From Kalaharituber pfeilii (Eukaryota > Ascomycota > Pezizomycetes > Pezizales > Pezizaceae): a stretch of DNA of 64,000 nt. The DNA lies in NCBI GenBank assembly GCA_015179045.1, contig WHUZ01000007.1, positions 1,900,962-1,964,961 of the forward strand, written 5' to 3'. A program made the position numbers and the translations under genes. The notes under the pieces were generated by a model that had not been told where the DNA came from, ran no database searches, and saw nothing but the letters and a program-made list of their open reading frames with translations. The first letter of the stretch is position 1, and the number at the start of each line of letters is the position of its first letter. Shown piece by piece: positions 1 to 11,533 of this stretch.

Positions 1-399
1 CAGCTTGGCATTAATCCAATGAGAGGCCAGAGATCAAACCCAGCCTCTAACGTACAAGGCACTAGAAACCACCACCGGTTAGAGTTAGAAGTACTGCACT
101 ATCGGCTAGAGGGGGGATGGGGGTGCTGTCGCAAACCTGGAGAGGACCTTGGCATTTCACGTGCCCTGGTAAAGGGAGGCCAGAGGAGAGGGTACTAGAA
201 GGTTCGGCGGGTTGAAGAACTGGGAGACTACCAAAAGGGGAAGTGGGTACTTGAGAATTACGGGTATATCAAGAGGGCGAAGAGAAGGCCTTCTCTGTAG
301 CATACAATACAACATCATCATCGTTACAAGGTTGAAGAAAGCCAGATCCATAGACCTCGTTCAATTCCAGCTATTTGCTCCTTCTTCTCTCTAGTCCAC

Positions 400-1740
400 T
401 TTCCTCCTCTACAGTGCTTCTATTCTTAATGCGAATCATTCTTCAGCAAACGCATATATTAGCCAGCAGAGTCAAAGCTTGCAAGGACAACATTCTGTTG
501 GGCCCAACCATCATCAAAATCAATATATTTCCCATATCGCTTGCATCCACCGACCGCCCGCCTACGGTTGCGGTGAGCCCGAAACATTTATGAAGTCTAT
601 AGTACCTTCTACTAGTGGACCAAATAATCCTGCAAGTACAGTCTATGTGGAGCAGACTCAGGATTACAGACAAATTACCACCGATTTGAACGAAACTTTT
701 TCCAATGATGATAACCTCGATGGTGAAGATTATCATCCCCAAGAAGAACAAGTTGGGGAATGCCAACTTGGACAAGATTTCGATGAACGATATGTACAAG
801 GATAGTGAAGAGGCATATGAAACATATAGACTTTTGTAAGACCTTTGTTCATATTAGTGCTGTCAGATACTAACGTTGGCTCAATAGACTCCCTCGAAAA
901 TATATCAAGTTATGAAATTCAGGCAGTGATTGACAGACACTTCTATCCTCTGCCTGGTGGTGACTCCAACCCCCCCTGCCGTGGGAAGAAAAGAAAGTAT
1001 GATACTCAGAAATTTCGAGATCAACTTGACAATGGTGGCGACAATCTTCCACAGACTTGTCCGCCTTAGCCGAATCTATTTTGCCCGATATTTCTATGTT
1101 TTCGATGAAGTCACCGTTCAAATAATTGACGCTGCAGCCGAAATTCCGGGTGGTGTGGACCGTATTTCTGACGGATTCCAGCTTGCGTATAAACGGGTAC
1201 ATGAATGGCGTAAGAATTGGGTCCATCCGCGTATTGCAAGTTCTATAAGTTCAAGACTATGTACGCTCTTTTGGGCTCCAATCAGTCCCTTGTCGACCTC
1301 AGAGCATGCATGGTTGACAAGACTATCAACTCTTTATACGACAACGTATTCACATGGTCACTTGTTTTTCTCACAGGGCCATGTTCGGAACCGCTGAGAA
1401 CATGCTAAGCAGAACCGAGTACCTTCGCCGACTTCGTTCAATCGGTTCACAAAAACAAGTTGATAGTATCAAGAAGGAGACTCTTATTCTTCTTCCAGAA
1501 CGACCTGTTGCAAAGATCAGAAAGGCATCCAAGAAGAATTGCGGAGAAATCCGAAAGAGGGATTTTGGGCTGCACCTTACCATGTATATACTCGAAAAGG
1601 TATAGATTTAGGGAATGATACCCCACGGCTTATTTTGCCATTGAAGTATATAGTACCTGGTAGATTTCATTTTGTTGCTAAAATCAAGGATGTTTCATGG
1701 TGGTATAATGACCTATTAGTTAATACACACTGAATGCCAT
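400..1740 (+). other. Degenerate coding remnants, unidentified
   Basis: Several overlapping short open stretches in shifting frames (479-805, 845-1069, 930-1397, 1354-1605) have codon-like composition, including a Lys/Arg-rich segment (GKKRKYDTQKFRDQL, about 985-1030) and a basic stretch near 1500-1560. No frame stays open and no catalytic or binding motif is recognisable. They lie upstream of a Gypsy pol remnant, so they could be its leader or gag, or an unrelated dead gene. I could not identify a family. Positions 1-400 hold nothing I can name. Confidence 0.25.
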
Positions 1741-2029
1741 AGAGTTCCGTTCTTACACGCTATCATAATTCTGGATACTTCTCTATAGAGATTGCACAGC
1801 AGAGTTGTATGAATACCATATGTAATATTGATAATATTCAATCCGGTACAGAGCATATGCATACTACCAAATGCCTATGGATGTGTTGGCACTATAAGAT
1901 TTGGACATATTTTACAAACTGCATAGTATGTAATGCAGACAATACCGGACAAATTGGGGGAAAGTGTATGTACGGAGTAGTTCCGTTAACCTATGATGCA
2001 TACCGAAGTAATAAATCGCATTCTATCCT

Positions 2030-2900
2030 GTGTCGTTAATGATTCTATTAAATTTACCTGTATGATAGACTCGGGAGCTACCTCCCAGTTTATTGACTGA
2101 GGCCTTGCTATAAACCTGGACCTGTCTATGACTCTGAAACCTAGACCCGAGAAGCTAACGGTAGTAGATGGATAGGCCCCTATCGCCGGAGATATTATAT
2201 ATACCTGCACCCTAAAGCTAGCCATAGACCAATATAAAGAAGAACTCACCTTCCAGGTAATCAAGCTGGGAGAATGGAACATAATCTTGAGCAGAACTTG
2301 GCTACAGTGGCATAACTCCATCATTGATTGGGAAAAGAACACTATCCTATTAGCTTCTAGTTACTGTCAAGCTCACTATTTACCTACCAGACAAAAGACC
2401 CCCTACTCTATAGAGACAATGTAATACAGAATTACCCATGGTATCCCGTACCACCTTTAAGATAGCCTCATCATAACCTAGTAGTCAGATTAGTATCATC
2501 GCCACAGCTCTAGTAGTCGAATCTAGCAACAAACCCACTAATAAACTGGCGCCTTCCGAATACTATAACTTCTTACTCCTGCTTAGTAAGAAGGAAGCAG
2601 ATACACTTTTACTCCACTAGTACGTAGACTATGAGATACCTCTAGAAGAGGGGACTAAGCCACCATTTGTACGAATGTACTCTAGGTCAGACTCAGAATT
2701 ATAGTAGGTTCGTCACTAGCTAGATGAGAACTTAGTCAAATCCTTTATTCGACTATCCTCTTCCTCCACTACCTCACCTATCTTATTTGTCAAAAAGAAG
2801 GATGGATCACTCTATCTCTGTTATCACTAATAGAATTTGGGCTCCTAGACTCATATTAATACTAGCAGCTCGCTAGTATCCATATACACTTAGCATAGTT
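2030..2900 (+). pseudogene. Ty3/Gypsy retrotransposon pol remnant (protease to start of reverse transcriptase)
   Basis: Read on the plus strand with stops ignored, 2030-2360 gives a retropepsin: the active-site motif DSGATSQFID at about 2068-2097, then a region ending in a Trp-Leu / HNSIIDW segment typical of the Gypsy protease C-terminus. From about 2560 the linker into reverse transcriptase follows, with an EEGTKPPF-type segment, [11 protein letters not shown], and the RT strand [12 protein letters not shown] at about 2790-2820. The frame carries many TGA, TAG and TAA codons, mostly explainable as C-to-T or G-to-A changes in Gln, Trp and Arg codons, which is the signature left by RIP. No LTRs were found around it. 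The RT palm with the YxDD motif is absent, so the copy is truncated as well as mutated. Confidence 0.85.
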
Positions 2901-2940
2901 AGTTATATATGAGTTTTCTATCACTGCTGTTGTAATCAAG

Positions 2941-3055
2941 TAAACTTATCACGTTGGGAGAGCATTATCATGCCAGAAGAGAATTATCATGCTGGAAGAA
3001 GGCTGTCACGCTAGACGAGGATTGTTACGCCAGGAGAGAATTGTCATGCTAGTCA
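2941..3055. repeat. Imperfect tandem repeat, about 20-bp unit
   Basis: About six diverged copies of a unit resembling ATTATCATGCTGGAAGAAG follow one another. Most differences are C/T or G/A. The array directly follows the decayed pol remnant. No coding potential is apparent. Confidence 0.7.
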
Positions 3056-3084
3056 GCCAACTCCCACATTCCATTAAAATTTAA

Positions 3085-4125
3085 TTATTCTTCTATCCTA
3101 GCCACCTGCCTCTCCACTAGGTGCTGCCCCATCCCCTCTCCCTCCTCCCTCACCTTCTCCCCTACTCCTCCACTAGCAGCTGCCCCATCCCCTCTCTCCC
3201 CTCCCGCACGTCCTCCAGCAGGTGCTCCCCCATCCGTTCTGCCTCCTCCTACCATGTCCCCCCCTGCCCCTCCAGTAGCAGCTGCCCCGTCCCCTCTGCC
3301 TCTCCAATTGCCGGTATGGCTCCATGGGCTCTGCTTGGTGTTGAAGTCCCTATGTACCAGCAGTTCAATAATTAATCCATGCATAGTCCATTCAGGTAAG
3401 CTATATACATCTGCTGCATATCCATTGAAGGGTGTTTGAGGGGGCTGCTCCCTCAGTGCCCTTACTAGACACATGTCAGCAGCAAACAGAGTAACTCTGT
3501 TTGTATGTACCATGCAATGGACAGAATCTAAGCTTATTAGCTGCTCGTCCTCTTTATAGAAATAAATAAGGCATTACCCAGAAACCAATTAACAATGTAG
3601 GCCTCCACCCCAGCTTGCAGGGCATCTAGAGCACCCTTGGTGATCTTCATCTGGTGTGTGAATAACTTGGGGTATCCATCTGCGTGTTCTCTTAGAACCT
3701 CCTTGACTAGGCGATAAAATGCCCTCCCTGGGATGGCATTTTGGATGGCATTTTGCTGCTCCTTTATCTCTTTAAAGGGCTTGTCTAAAGAATCATTTAC
3801 CATGTAAGTTCTAGAATTAGTAAGGGATCTTAGAACATACTCACTTCGTCACAGTCTCAGAAAATGCGCTCGACCAGCCCCACTGCCTCCTCTACCTCCT
3901 CTTCCTCCCCTGCCTGCACCTTCCTCCCCTCGTCCATCTCCTCCTCCCTCTGTTCCATCTTCATTCCTTGCGGGCGCCTTCCCTTTACCCAGCCTAACAA
4001 TAAACCCTCGCCATAGTCCTCAGGGCGGTATGCGAGTAATGATATAAAAAAAAAAAAAAACCCAGCCTAACAATGGTTTTCTGCCCGATATTGGTTTTAG
4101 GTAATATTGTAAATATTATAGAGAA
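3085..4125 (-). pseudogene. Histone H3-like (H3/CENP-A histone-fold) gene, interrupted by a short retroposon
   Basis: Minus strand. Joining 3803-3578 to 3527-3085 across a 50-bp intron (3577-3528; GTAATG...GCTAATAAGCTTAG) gives an H3 core: FKEIKEQQNAIQ (alpha-N), GRAFYRLVKEVLRE (alpha-1), GALDALQAGVEAYIVNWFLD (alpha-2) and HTNRVTLFAADMCLVRALRE (alpha-3). These match canonical H3 helix by helix ([42 protein letters not shown]). A further exon at about 3988-3860 encodes a tail with GKGKAPAR, reminiscent of H3 GGKAPRK, then Gly/Arg-rich sequence; a phase-compatible intron (about 3855-3812) links it to the core. Upstream of the inserted element at 4002-4060 the frame continues as PKTNIGQKTIVRLG, like an H3 N-terminus lacking its ATG. 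After alpha-3 comes a roughly 120-residue Gly/Ala-rich extension not found in ordinary H3. The insertion and missing start suggest a dead copy. The histone-fold call is firm; whether it was a CENP-A or H3 variant is open. Confidence 0.75.
4002..4060 (+). mobile_element. Short poly(A) retroposon (S family), with target duplication
   Basis: A 44-nt body (core CGCCATAGTCCTCAGGGCGG) ends in ATGATAT and 15 A residues. It is flanked by the 14-bp direct repeat CCCAGCCTAACAAT at 3988-4001 and 4061-4074. Outer stem CTCGC/GCGAG and an inner GTCC/GGGC hairpin can form. The 3' half matches the 3' ends of the LINE copies at 28.3, 57.2 and 58.0 kb. It interrupts the H3-like reading frame. Confidence 0.85.
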
Positions 4126-4319
4126 TGGATTTATCGCAATGCCAAAGAAATAGAGATATAGGTAAAGGGTTAATAAATAAACCGAAGAGTCAATTGATTG
4201 CTCTATATACGAATAAAAAAATATAAACAAAGAAATCAAGAATCAATATTAGCTCAAGACGGATAATGGCATAGAAAAAATAACCATACAAACAAATGTA
4301 CAAAGAACCTATACTATCA

Positions 4320-4372
4320 AACTAATGAACTAAGAAACAAAGAACTAAGAAACAAAGAACTAAGAAATAAAG
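4320..4372. repeat. Tandem repeat, about 15-bp unit
   Basis: Three near-identical copies of GAACTAAGAAACAAA are found in tandem. No gene is visible between 4130 and 4600; the ORFs there are AT-rich shadows. Confidence 0.7.
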
Positions 4373-4602
4373 ACACACCACAGCATTTACTAAGAATGAA
4401 AAGAAAGTAGTCCGCCATTAATAAATACCAAGAACAAACCCAAAATGGAGTAGGAGTACTCAAACTAGTAATAGCGTGAGGCATGACAGCGAGAGGCATG
4501 GGTACTTATATCGGGGAAGTACATACAGGCTGAAAACTGTAGTTTGAATCAAGTTAACCTTTCTGAAAGAGTAAGCAATCAAACTTCACATGGTTGCCTT
4601 AT

Positions 4603-5060
4603 TCACCCTCCTCTCTTAGGTCGAGTCATGTATTGCACTTCCACGATCTCCAGGACTTTCTTGAAATTATTATTCTTCATAGGAATAACAACTTCATTCT
4701 CGTTACTATCAATATCTTCCCCGTCCTCCTCCATCTCCTCCACACCATCAGGGCCTCCACCAGCTCTGCCATTGCTGTCGCTACCATTGCTCCCTTTATC
4801 CATACTCTTATCTGGAGTTATATCCTCAGAGCCAGCTATAACATCACTCTGTTCTCAAGTAATTAAGTAAGCCGGTTAGAAATGCAATATAATGACAATA
4901 TGATTAGAACATACTAATTCCTGACTCTAGACCTCGTTCTCCTCCAGTTCTGGCTCAAGCTCCTCATTGGGTTCATAACTGCTTTGACTCCATGATTCAT
5001 CTTATTCCCAGTCACCGTTTTGGTACATGTAGGTCTCGAGACGTCTTACGCCTAGTTCTC
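4603..5060 (-). pseudogene. Remnant of an acidic protein gene, unidentified
   Basis: Minus strand. A 66-residue stretch (4803-4603) is rich in Gly, Asp and Glu and ends in a TRPKRGG tail followed by a stop. Upstream, 5060-4930 reads as an acidic segment (YEPNEELEPELEENE) containing one in-frame TAA. The two could be joined by an intron of about 70-100 bp. Composition is coding-like, but no family motif is present and at least one stop interrupts it. It could be the end of a transposon gene or of a host gene. Confidence 0.35.
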
Positions 5061-6258
5061 TCCCCAACTGTTACTCGCCACTTGTGGCACCCAGTAGTGC
5101 GTTCAGCATGGTCCCCTCCGCCGTGAGTTTGTCACACTGCCCAATTGACGTCTGTTGACTCTATTATCTCGTGATATGACTCTCTTTCATGCCTTGACAC
5201 TGACTGGTATCCTAGTTTTGGGTACCGTATTGTATTGCAATCTTGAGTAGGTGCTGAGACCACCGTGACGCTACCTGTTCTCGTGCCCAAGCTCTGAGTC
5301 ACATGCTCATAACGTAGCTTCCGCGCGAGGAATAGAATAGCATGATTCAAAGGCTTGCAAAAATGCATGACCAGAATAATGTGACCTACTGTAGGGCTTT
5401 TCCCTGCGAGTGAATTGTTCAGCCACTGCCTCTTCGGTCAGCCTATTTCAATGTCCCCATAGCCAACGGTGTTCTGCCTCTATTTCCTTTGTCTACAACA
5501 AAATGATTACTTACCCTTTCCGCTAGCCAGCTCTGGGCACGGTCCCATTTTATGCATCCGCATCACTCAAAGCGAATGCGTGAGCCAGTAGCTATAGGCT
5601 TCATATCCTCCAGTGACGCAAGGTGGAGTTTATGCAACCGCAACCAAATGTAACATGCAAGACTAGGGATCTGTTCCAATTCTACTTATTAGAGATCTAG
5701 AGATGTTGCTATCTCGTGAGAGCTGTGCCAAGGCCCCGACCTATGCTCTGCTCCGTAGTGTGGATGAAACAAGTCGTGCCAGTGCGCAGACTAGTCATGT
5801 TTTCTGGATATGACATCACGGCTGGGATTTGACTGTATGATAGGGGTTGCAGACCCCCAGGAATTTGCTAAGTGAGCAGCAATTGAAAATCAGATAATGT
5901 TAGATAAGATGGGATCAGATAATGTCGATCAATTTACGTAGTGCAAGAGAGAAGGAGCCGCAAGAGCCTCAGGAATTTTGAGAATATTTCACGATCATGA
6001 TCCGCTGGCTCAGTCCAGAACGCTTCAGCAGCCCGCACCATCGGTCCAGGGAGGATGAAGGGGAGTGCAGGTGCAACTATGACTGATAATCGCGATCTTA
6101 GTTGCGGGGGCCAGAAACACACTCTGTCTCGGTGGTGCAGAGAAATTCAATTGAGCCCCCTGCACCCAGCCACATGCCCTTCCTGAGGACCAGAGAGACC
6201 TTAAAAATTCCATGTTGTGATCTAACCAATACGTCTGCGCCATGACCGGTACTGCAAG
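5061..6258. other. No recognisable gene; possible solo LTR inside
   Basis: All ORFs here look like chance frames. A TGTTACTCGCCACTTGTGGC stretch beginning near 5067 and a TTTGTCTACAACA stretch near 5498 would fit the TG...CA ends of a solo LTR, but I found no target duplication and no second copy in the window, so this is only a suggestion. Confidence 0.2.
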
Positions 6259-7582
6259 CAGCAATCTATCCAAATGATCCAAGCCTCGAAGGGAACCTCC
6301 CTCACGCCATCCATCCTTCCGACCCTTCTCCCACGCGCTCTCTCTTCCCCCCGGATGCGCCGTACCCCGCAAGCGTCCTTCCACACCCTCCGAGCCTTCC
6401 CCGAGTCCAATTATGGCTACGTCGACCTCCCAGCAGCAACAGCCGAAAAGCTCACTACTCGAATCAACGGCACTGTATTCCGCGGAATAAAGGTCAAAGT
6501 ACAGCCCGTGAAGCCTTAAAATGAGATCCCGAAGCTGTCGCCGCTGCACCCGAGACAACACCAGTCGAAAAGCAGGACTTGGAAAAGATAAAGCGGAAAA
6601 TCAAAGAAGACGGCGTACATCCAGGCATCAATCTCCCCTCTGACCGCTGGGTAAAGCGCGCGTGGACAAAGAATCCGGTCGTAAGCATTGAAAAGAACAT
6701 GGACAAGAAATCCGCAAAGAACGCTAGAAGAGATGATAGCAAGTGCGGAAATCTGCTGTTCCAGTTCTCATTACCCGAAAATATGACGCCGACCGTTCCT
6801 GACCCCAAGGACCGCAAAGCGCAGAAACGCCGTGAGAAGGAGTATGCAAGGGCGCAGGCTGCCGAGCCTGCCGAGCCTGCGGTGTTAATGATTCTAGCTC
6901 GGATCCTTCATCTGAAGAAGAAGACGCAGGTGGATCCAGCAACGAGCGGAAAAAGTAAAGGCTAGGCAAGAAGCTCAAGGACGTCATACCCAAGCGGGAG
7001 AAGCTTACTGTCGACGAATTTTCCTCTACGACAAAGCTTTCGCAATTTTTGAAGATTGCGGGGTTAGTTGGAGTGGAAAGACGGGGAGAGTAACGGAGTT
7101 GTAAAGGGGGTGGGTGGATGGGGTGGATGGATGAGGTGGTTATGGAGAGGAAGGGGGTATCGGATGTGGAAAGGAAAGCAGTTAAGATCGAGGAGGTGAA
7201 GGATACGAAACCCCGGAAGGATGATGTCGAGATGAAGTGTGTTGGAAAAGAGGAAGAGAATGATAGCAGCAGCGGCAGCATCTCGTCAGGCTCTGAATCC
7301 GATTCCGACGATTCCGACAGAACATCACAGTCAGACTCGGATTCGGATTCTAGCCAAAGCGAGAAGCAAAAACTAGCCGCAAGGGCGATTGTCACAAAAC
7401 GGCTCAAATCTGATAAAGAAATTGTAAAAGAAATATCCGCACATGCTCCGGTGCCAAAAGCTTCAAGCAAAGCTATGACCAAGCTCGCAGCATCGGAAAC
7501 ATCTGCTTCGGAATCAGCCTCTTCTGACTCGGATTGTGAATCTGACTCTGAATCTGGGTCCGAAGCACAACCTGATGTCTAG
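6259..7582 (+). pseudogene. Broken gene for an RRM-containing, Ser/Asp/Glu-rich nuclear protein
   Basis: Plus strand, in three consecutive frames. At 6274-6519 the end of an RNA-recognition motif is readable (YGYVDLPAATAEKLTTRING then FRGIKVKVQPVKP, matching RRM beta3 to beta4). A stop and frameshift follow near 6518-6530. The sequence continues at 6579-6890 as basic helices (RKIKEDGVHPGINLPSDRWVKR, and KDRKAQKRREKEYARAQ). Another shift near 6890 leads into an acidic/Ser tract with in-frame TAA codons, ending at 7118-7582 with SDSDSD-type repeats. The layout (RRM, basic linker, acidic Ser-rich tail) resembles fungal nucleolar ribosome-biogenesis factors such as Nop8-like proteins, but that name is inference. 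At least two frameshifts and three stops mean it cannot make the full protein as it stands. Intron splicing could remove some but not all of them. Confidence 0.5.
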
Positions 7583-8745
7583 TGCATTTTGCACGGAACA
7601 TTGCCTGGTATCATTCATTTCTAAGTATGCAAGAGGACCTTGGAAGTATGTGGTCTGGCATCTATGGACATGAATTTGGTATCTATACTCGCAGAATGTA
7701 GTGACCATTTGTTCTAGATACAATTACCAGAGTTATTTCAACAGCACTTCTTTGTCCTAATGAAAAGAAAAACCGAACCTTCTTGCTTACAGAGTTTGCA
7801 GATGGGAGCAGGCTAGGGGGGTGGGCTGGAGCTGGTTGAGTAGCAGAAGGTAGTGCACACTCGATGTACCTAGGAGGGAGGGTTACGGGGAGCTGCTAGC
7901 TATAGCTATTCAGATGAACGAGGGCATGGCGGGGCTTCTCATAGTCACGGACTTTCAGCGCACAGAGTAGGTGGTAGGCGATGAGCATGGTGAGGGTAAG
8001 TGCCGGGACGCCAGCGAGCCTCTCATAGCCTTGGACCTGGCTCGCACACGGAATGGGGATTTCAAATGAAGGTGCGAAGACATCATCATTGCTGCCTGGA
8101 TAAGGGAGAGGAGGGAAGGGATTGCTGGAAGTAGTATATCTGTGAGGGAGAAGTTGAGAGGAGGGAAGAGATTGTTGGGAGTAGTTAATCTATGAGGGAG
8201 AGGTATGTCAAGGAGAATTGATTCTTCTCCATCTCTCAGTACCTGTACAAAAAGGGTTGAGACGTTAAGGCCTTTCCAGAGACCAGTATGATATCGTATG
8301 TCAGATTTGGGTGACTGGCAAAGCTAGATTAGACTAACACTCCGGCACCGCCCAAACTTACAAGGTGGATATGACTTTAAGAGCAAATAACGTACTCTGC
8401 ACTCCATATACTTGGTCTCTTGTATACGAAACCCCCTACCGAATTCTGCGGACATCCAAAACAAGCTTCCTATTACACCCCTGCTATTCAGATTCCAGAA
8501 AGCAACTATACTCAATTCCTCGGAATGTATACAATATACTTGTATGCAACTCTTCCCCTGTATTGTTGCCTCAATGGTATAAACGACACAAAGAATAAGA
8601 GCGCAGAAAGCTGACAAAAGATGGCAAATTATAACAATTCTACTCTCTTCCCGCCGTAGCGCGTCGTACCGGTTTTCAAGCATGCTCCTCTCCCCTTACT
8701 GAACGGAAATTGTGCCCCTTCATGCTCCCGCCACTCTGCTACCTC
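7583..8745. other. Intergenic, no gene seen
   Basis: Only short shadow ORFs. It contains the 50-bp tandem duplication at 8106-8205 listed separately, and includes the 3' flank of the metallopeptidase gene. Confidence 0.6.
8106..8205. repeat. Two tandem copies of a 50-bp purine-rich unit
   Basis: Units 8106-8155 and 8156-8205 both begin GAGAGGAGGGAAG and end near GAGGGAGA. They differ at a handful of positions. Noncoding. Confidence 0.8.
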
Positions 8746-11533
8746 TTACCACAACTCACATCTCGGCTTCTTGACTGGACAGTTGAATGCCTCCAAGAAG
8801 GCGGGTGCATTGGCCGTGGTTCCTCTATTAACATGGTCAGTTTCGAATTCTTAGGAAAATCAGGGCACACTTGCGGTGGGGACCTACAGGACACGGACAA
8901 ATGCTGGGCTGTGCGGGTCTGTACGTATCCGGTCCACTGCAGCTTCCTTGCGGACTAGATATCAACCATGTTAGCGACATTCCACGCTTTGTTTATATGC
9001 AATTATGATACTCACTCTTCGAACACCACGTCCTTCCATAACTCACAAAGAACAACTGCTCCTTCGTAAGTCTGCCCTCCATTCCCGGCAGCACCGGATT
9101 GGGCTGCTGTGCGTCCCTCTTCTTCCATGCCTTAAATGCCGCATTGACACCTCCCGCATCCGCAATATTTTCACCCAGTGTCAACTTCCCATTGACATGA
9201 ATCTTCTCTCCATTTGGTGCTTCAATACTATACTCCGAGTATTGCTCCACAAAACACTGTGCGCGATTCTCGAACTCCTGGACGGTCTGTTCGGGCCACC
9301 AGTCGGTGAGGTTGCCGTTGACATCGTAGTGGCGACCGGTAGAGTCAAAGGCGTGCGAGAGTTCGTGGCCAGCAACAGAAGCGAAGGCACCGTAGCTGAT
9401 GTATTCTGGGACATTAAGGCTAAAGATGGGGAATTGCATAATGCCTGCCGGGAAGACAATCTCGTTCCCAGGTGGGTTGTAGTAGGCGTTGACTGTGGGC
9501 GGAGTCATATCCCACTCGAACCGGTCCGTGGGCTTACCAAGTTTCCTCCAGGCCTTGAGGGTGAAGGAAGTGGTCACAGCCATAGAATTCTCAAAGAACT
9601 CAGTAGGAGAGATGACAACATCGCTGTAGTACTCCCTGAGGGATTCGGGAGAAGTGATGTTCGGGCTTTTGTCGGGGTAGCCAATTTTCTGCACGATATT
9701 ATGCACCTTTTGGATGGCCAGTTCGGCGGCTTCTTTGTCGAACCAATCCAGCTTAGTCAACGTTTCACTGAATTGCTCCTTGATGTCGTAAATGATCCGG
9801 TCACCAAAGACTTTGGCCTCCTCGCTGAAGGCTTTCTCGATGAAAAAGCGTCCCTGTTGGACATTAGCACTGAATACAAGTAACAATCTGACGTGAAAAC
9901 ATACCAAAATCCAACCGAGCTCAGAGTCAATGGTTCGCACACAAGTCCTCCATCTCTCGGGTTGAGCTTTCGTCCCCTGCATCATGTCCTTGAACTTCAC
10001 AATAGGTTCTACAGCAGCTTGGTCGACTTTGCTGAAGAGAGCGTAGACCAACTTCCAGACAAAGTAAGCTTGAACAACATCACGACTAGTCTCTTTAATG
10101 ATGCCGTTGACCTTTTCAATGTAGTCCGGAGATGTCACAATCACTCTGTCAGGCGTATAGCCGGGAGAGAAGCGAGCGATGAGCTCCTTGAAGTCAATGA
10201 CTGGTGACAGGGCTTGGAGTTCCTCAAGCGTACGCGGATTGTAGTAGTGCTATGCAATATGGTTAGCATCATGCGTAGATTGACGCTGAAGAATCAAGGG
10301 GCATACAAGAGGGTCATTGGCATCTTCCTCATCCATGGAGATTGCAGACAGTTTCTTCTCCAAGTCCACCACAGGTTCTGCAAGGGCTGCGTACGCAGAA
10401 AGTGAGCTGTCTTCCTTGGCGATGATCCGGAACATTGCGTCGATAGTCTCAGTATATTTCTTGACCACCTCCTCATCCTTATACTCCTCCTTTGAGCGTA
10501 GCCCAATCCTTCTTGGCCCTTCAACGCTGAGGACTTGAGTATCAGGATCCTTATCGTCTGCCTATGATGGCTGTCAGGACACGTGCAAGATGGAAAAAGG
10601 TAGGTAATGTTTTTTGCACACCTGAATTCCAAAGTCAACAAACCCAGCAATGCCAATTTGCTGCAAATAAGCAATTGCGTCCGTAATGGAAGCAGTAGGA
10701 TCGGTCGGCTTCTTGGAAATCTCAAGCTCTTCTGATGTACCCACGGAGTAAGTTTCCTTCAAGCCCTGGACGTATTTCAGAAGGGGCTCTAAACCGCGCT
10801 TAGCGATAAGATCCTCATTCATGCAGGCCATATAAGCGTCCCTGAGCTTGAGGAAGTTCTCCTTGTCCACATTGACATCTCTGGAAGTGAGGGTAGCAGG
10901 GGAGAAGGAGGAATGACTGCTCGTCTCTGCATATTCACTCTCCAAGACATGGCGAAGTATCATATAAGACCTCTCATCAATAAGGCTCATTTCGTGCAAC
11001 TCTAGCCAATCCGAGGTCAGCATCCACCGCACTATTCTCTCTACACAATTGCGATGCCGCAAGCATACTAACCTCGCTGGTCAGCTCGCAAGTCATGCTG
11101 TTCTTTCCATCCGCCGCAAACAAATTCCTCAAAGTTGCTGCAAGGGTCGATACCCTCTTTAGTACTGAGCGAGTCGAGGATCGAAGCAGCGGCGTGGACG
11201 CAGGCCGGCGTCAGACAAAGGGCGGCAGGACTAGGTCGGTTTCTGGCTGCTCAAAGCAGTCAGCCACAGCTCCATACATCCTCCACGCACACCCCCATCC
11301 ACCACTTCCACGCTTCACTCACCTTTCAACACAAGCACTCCAAAGACGATGAGAGCGACACCGACAATAGTGGCAGCGACGACGACCACAGTATTTTTTG
11401 CAACCCAGTGTTTAGCCCTTGCGACCTTCGAAGGGCTGCCGTTTCGCACTCCGTTCGGCTCCCCGGCGCCATTCGCGGAAGCCGAGGGCTCTTGAGTGGG
11501 GAGCAACGGCTCCCGCTCTTCTTCATGAACCAT
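8746..11533 (-). CDS. M13 family zinc metallopeptidase (neprilysin / endothelin-converting-enzyme-like), type II membrane protein
   Basis: Minus strand, eight exons: 11533-11323, 11246-11073, 11001-10622, 10561-10307, 10249-9905, 9853-9016, 8954-8888, 8824-8746 (introns 51-76 bp, GT...AG). The sum is 2349 nt, giving 782 aa in one frame. Residues about 48-70 form a single hydrophobic signal-anchor after a short cytoplasmic head, so the catalytic domain should face the lumen or outside. The M13 N-terminal signature follows (CLTPACV, then DPCSNFEEFVCGGW). The gluzincin site is HELSH near residue 618, with the third zinc ligand in GENIADAGG near 683 and the substrate-binding NAYYNP segment upstream. 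The protein ends in the conserved FNCPVKKPRCELW, whose Cys and Trp are typical of the family. Such enzymes cleave small peptides. The start at 11533 was chosen because no upstream in-frame ATG precedes a stop; a 5'UTR intron is possible. Everything needed for activity is present. Confidence 0.93.

Noticed and set aside
870..1226. 118-codon minus-strand ORF
   Set aside because: No motif and no splice partners; the plus strand in this region has equal or better coding-like composition.
5067..5500. Solo LTR
   Set aside because: TG and CA ends can be chosen, but no target duplication or second copy was found, so it is not listed as an element.
9005..9883. 292-codon plus-strand ORF
   Set aside because: Antisense shadow of the largest metallopeptidase exon, which carries the HELSH site.
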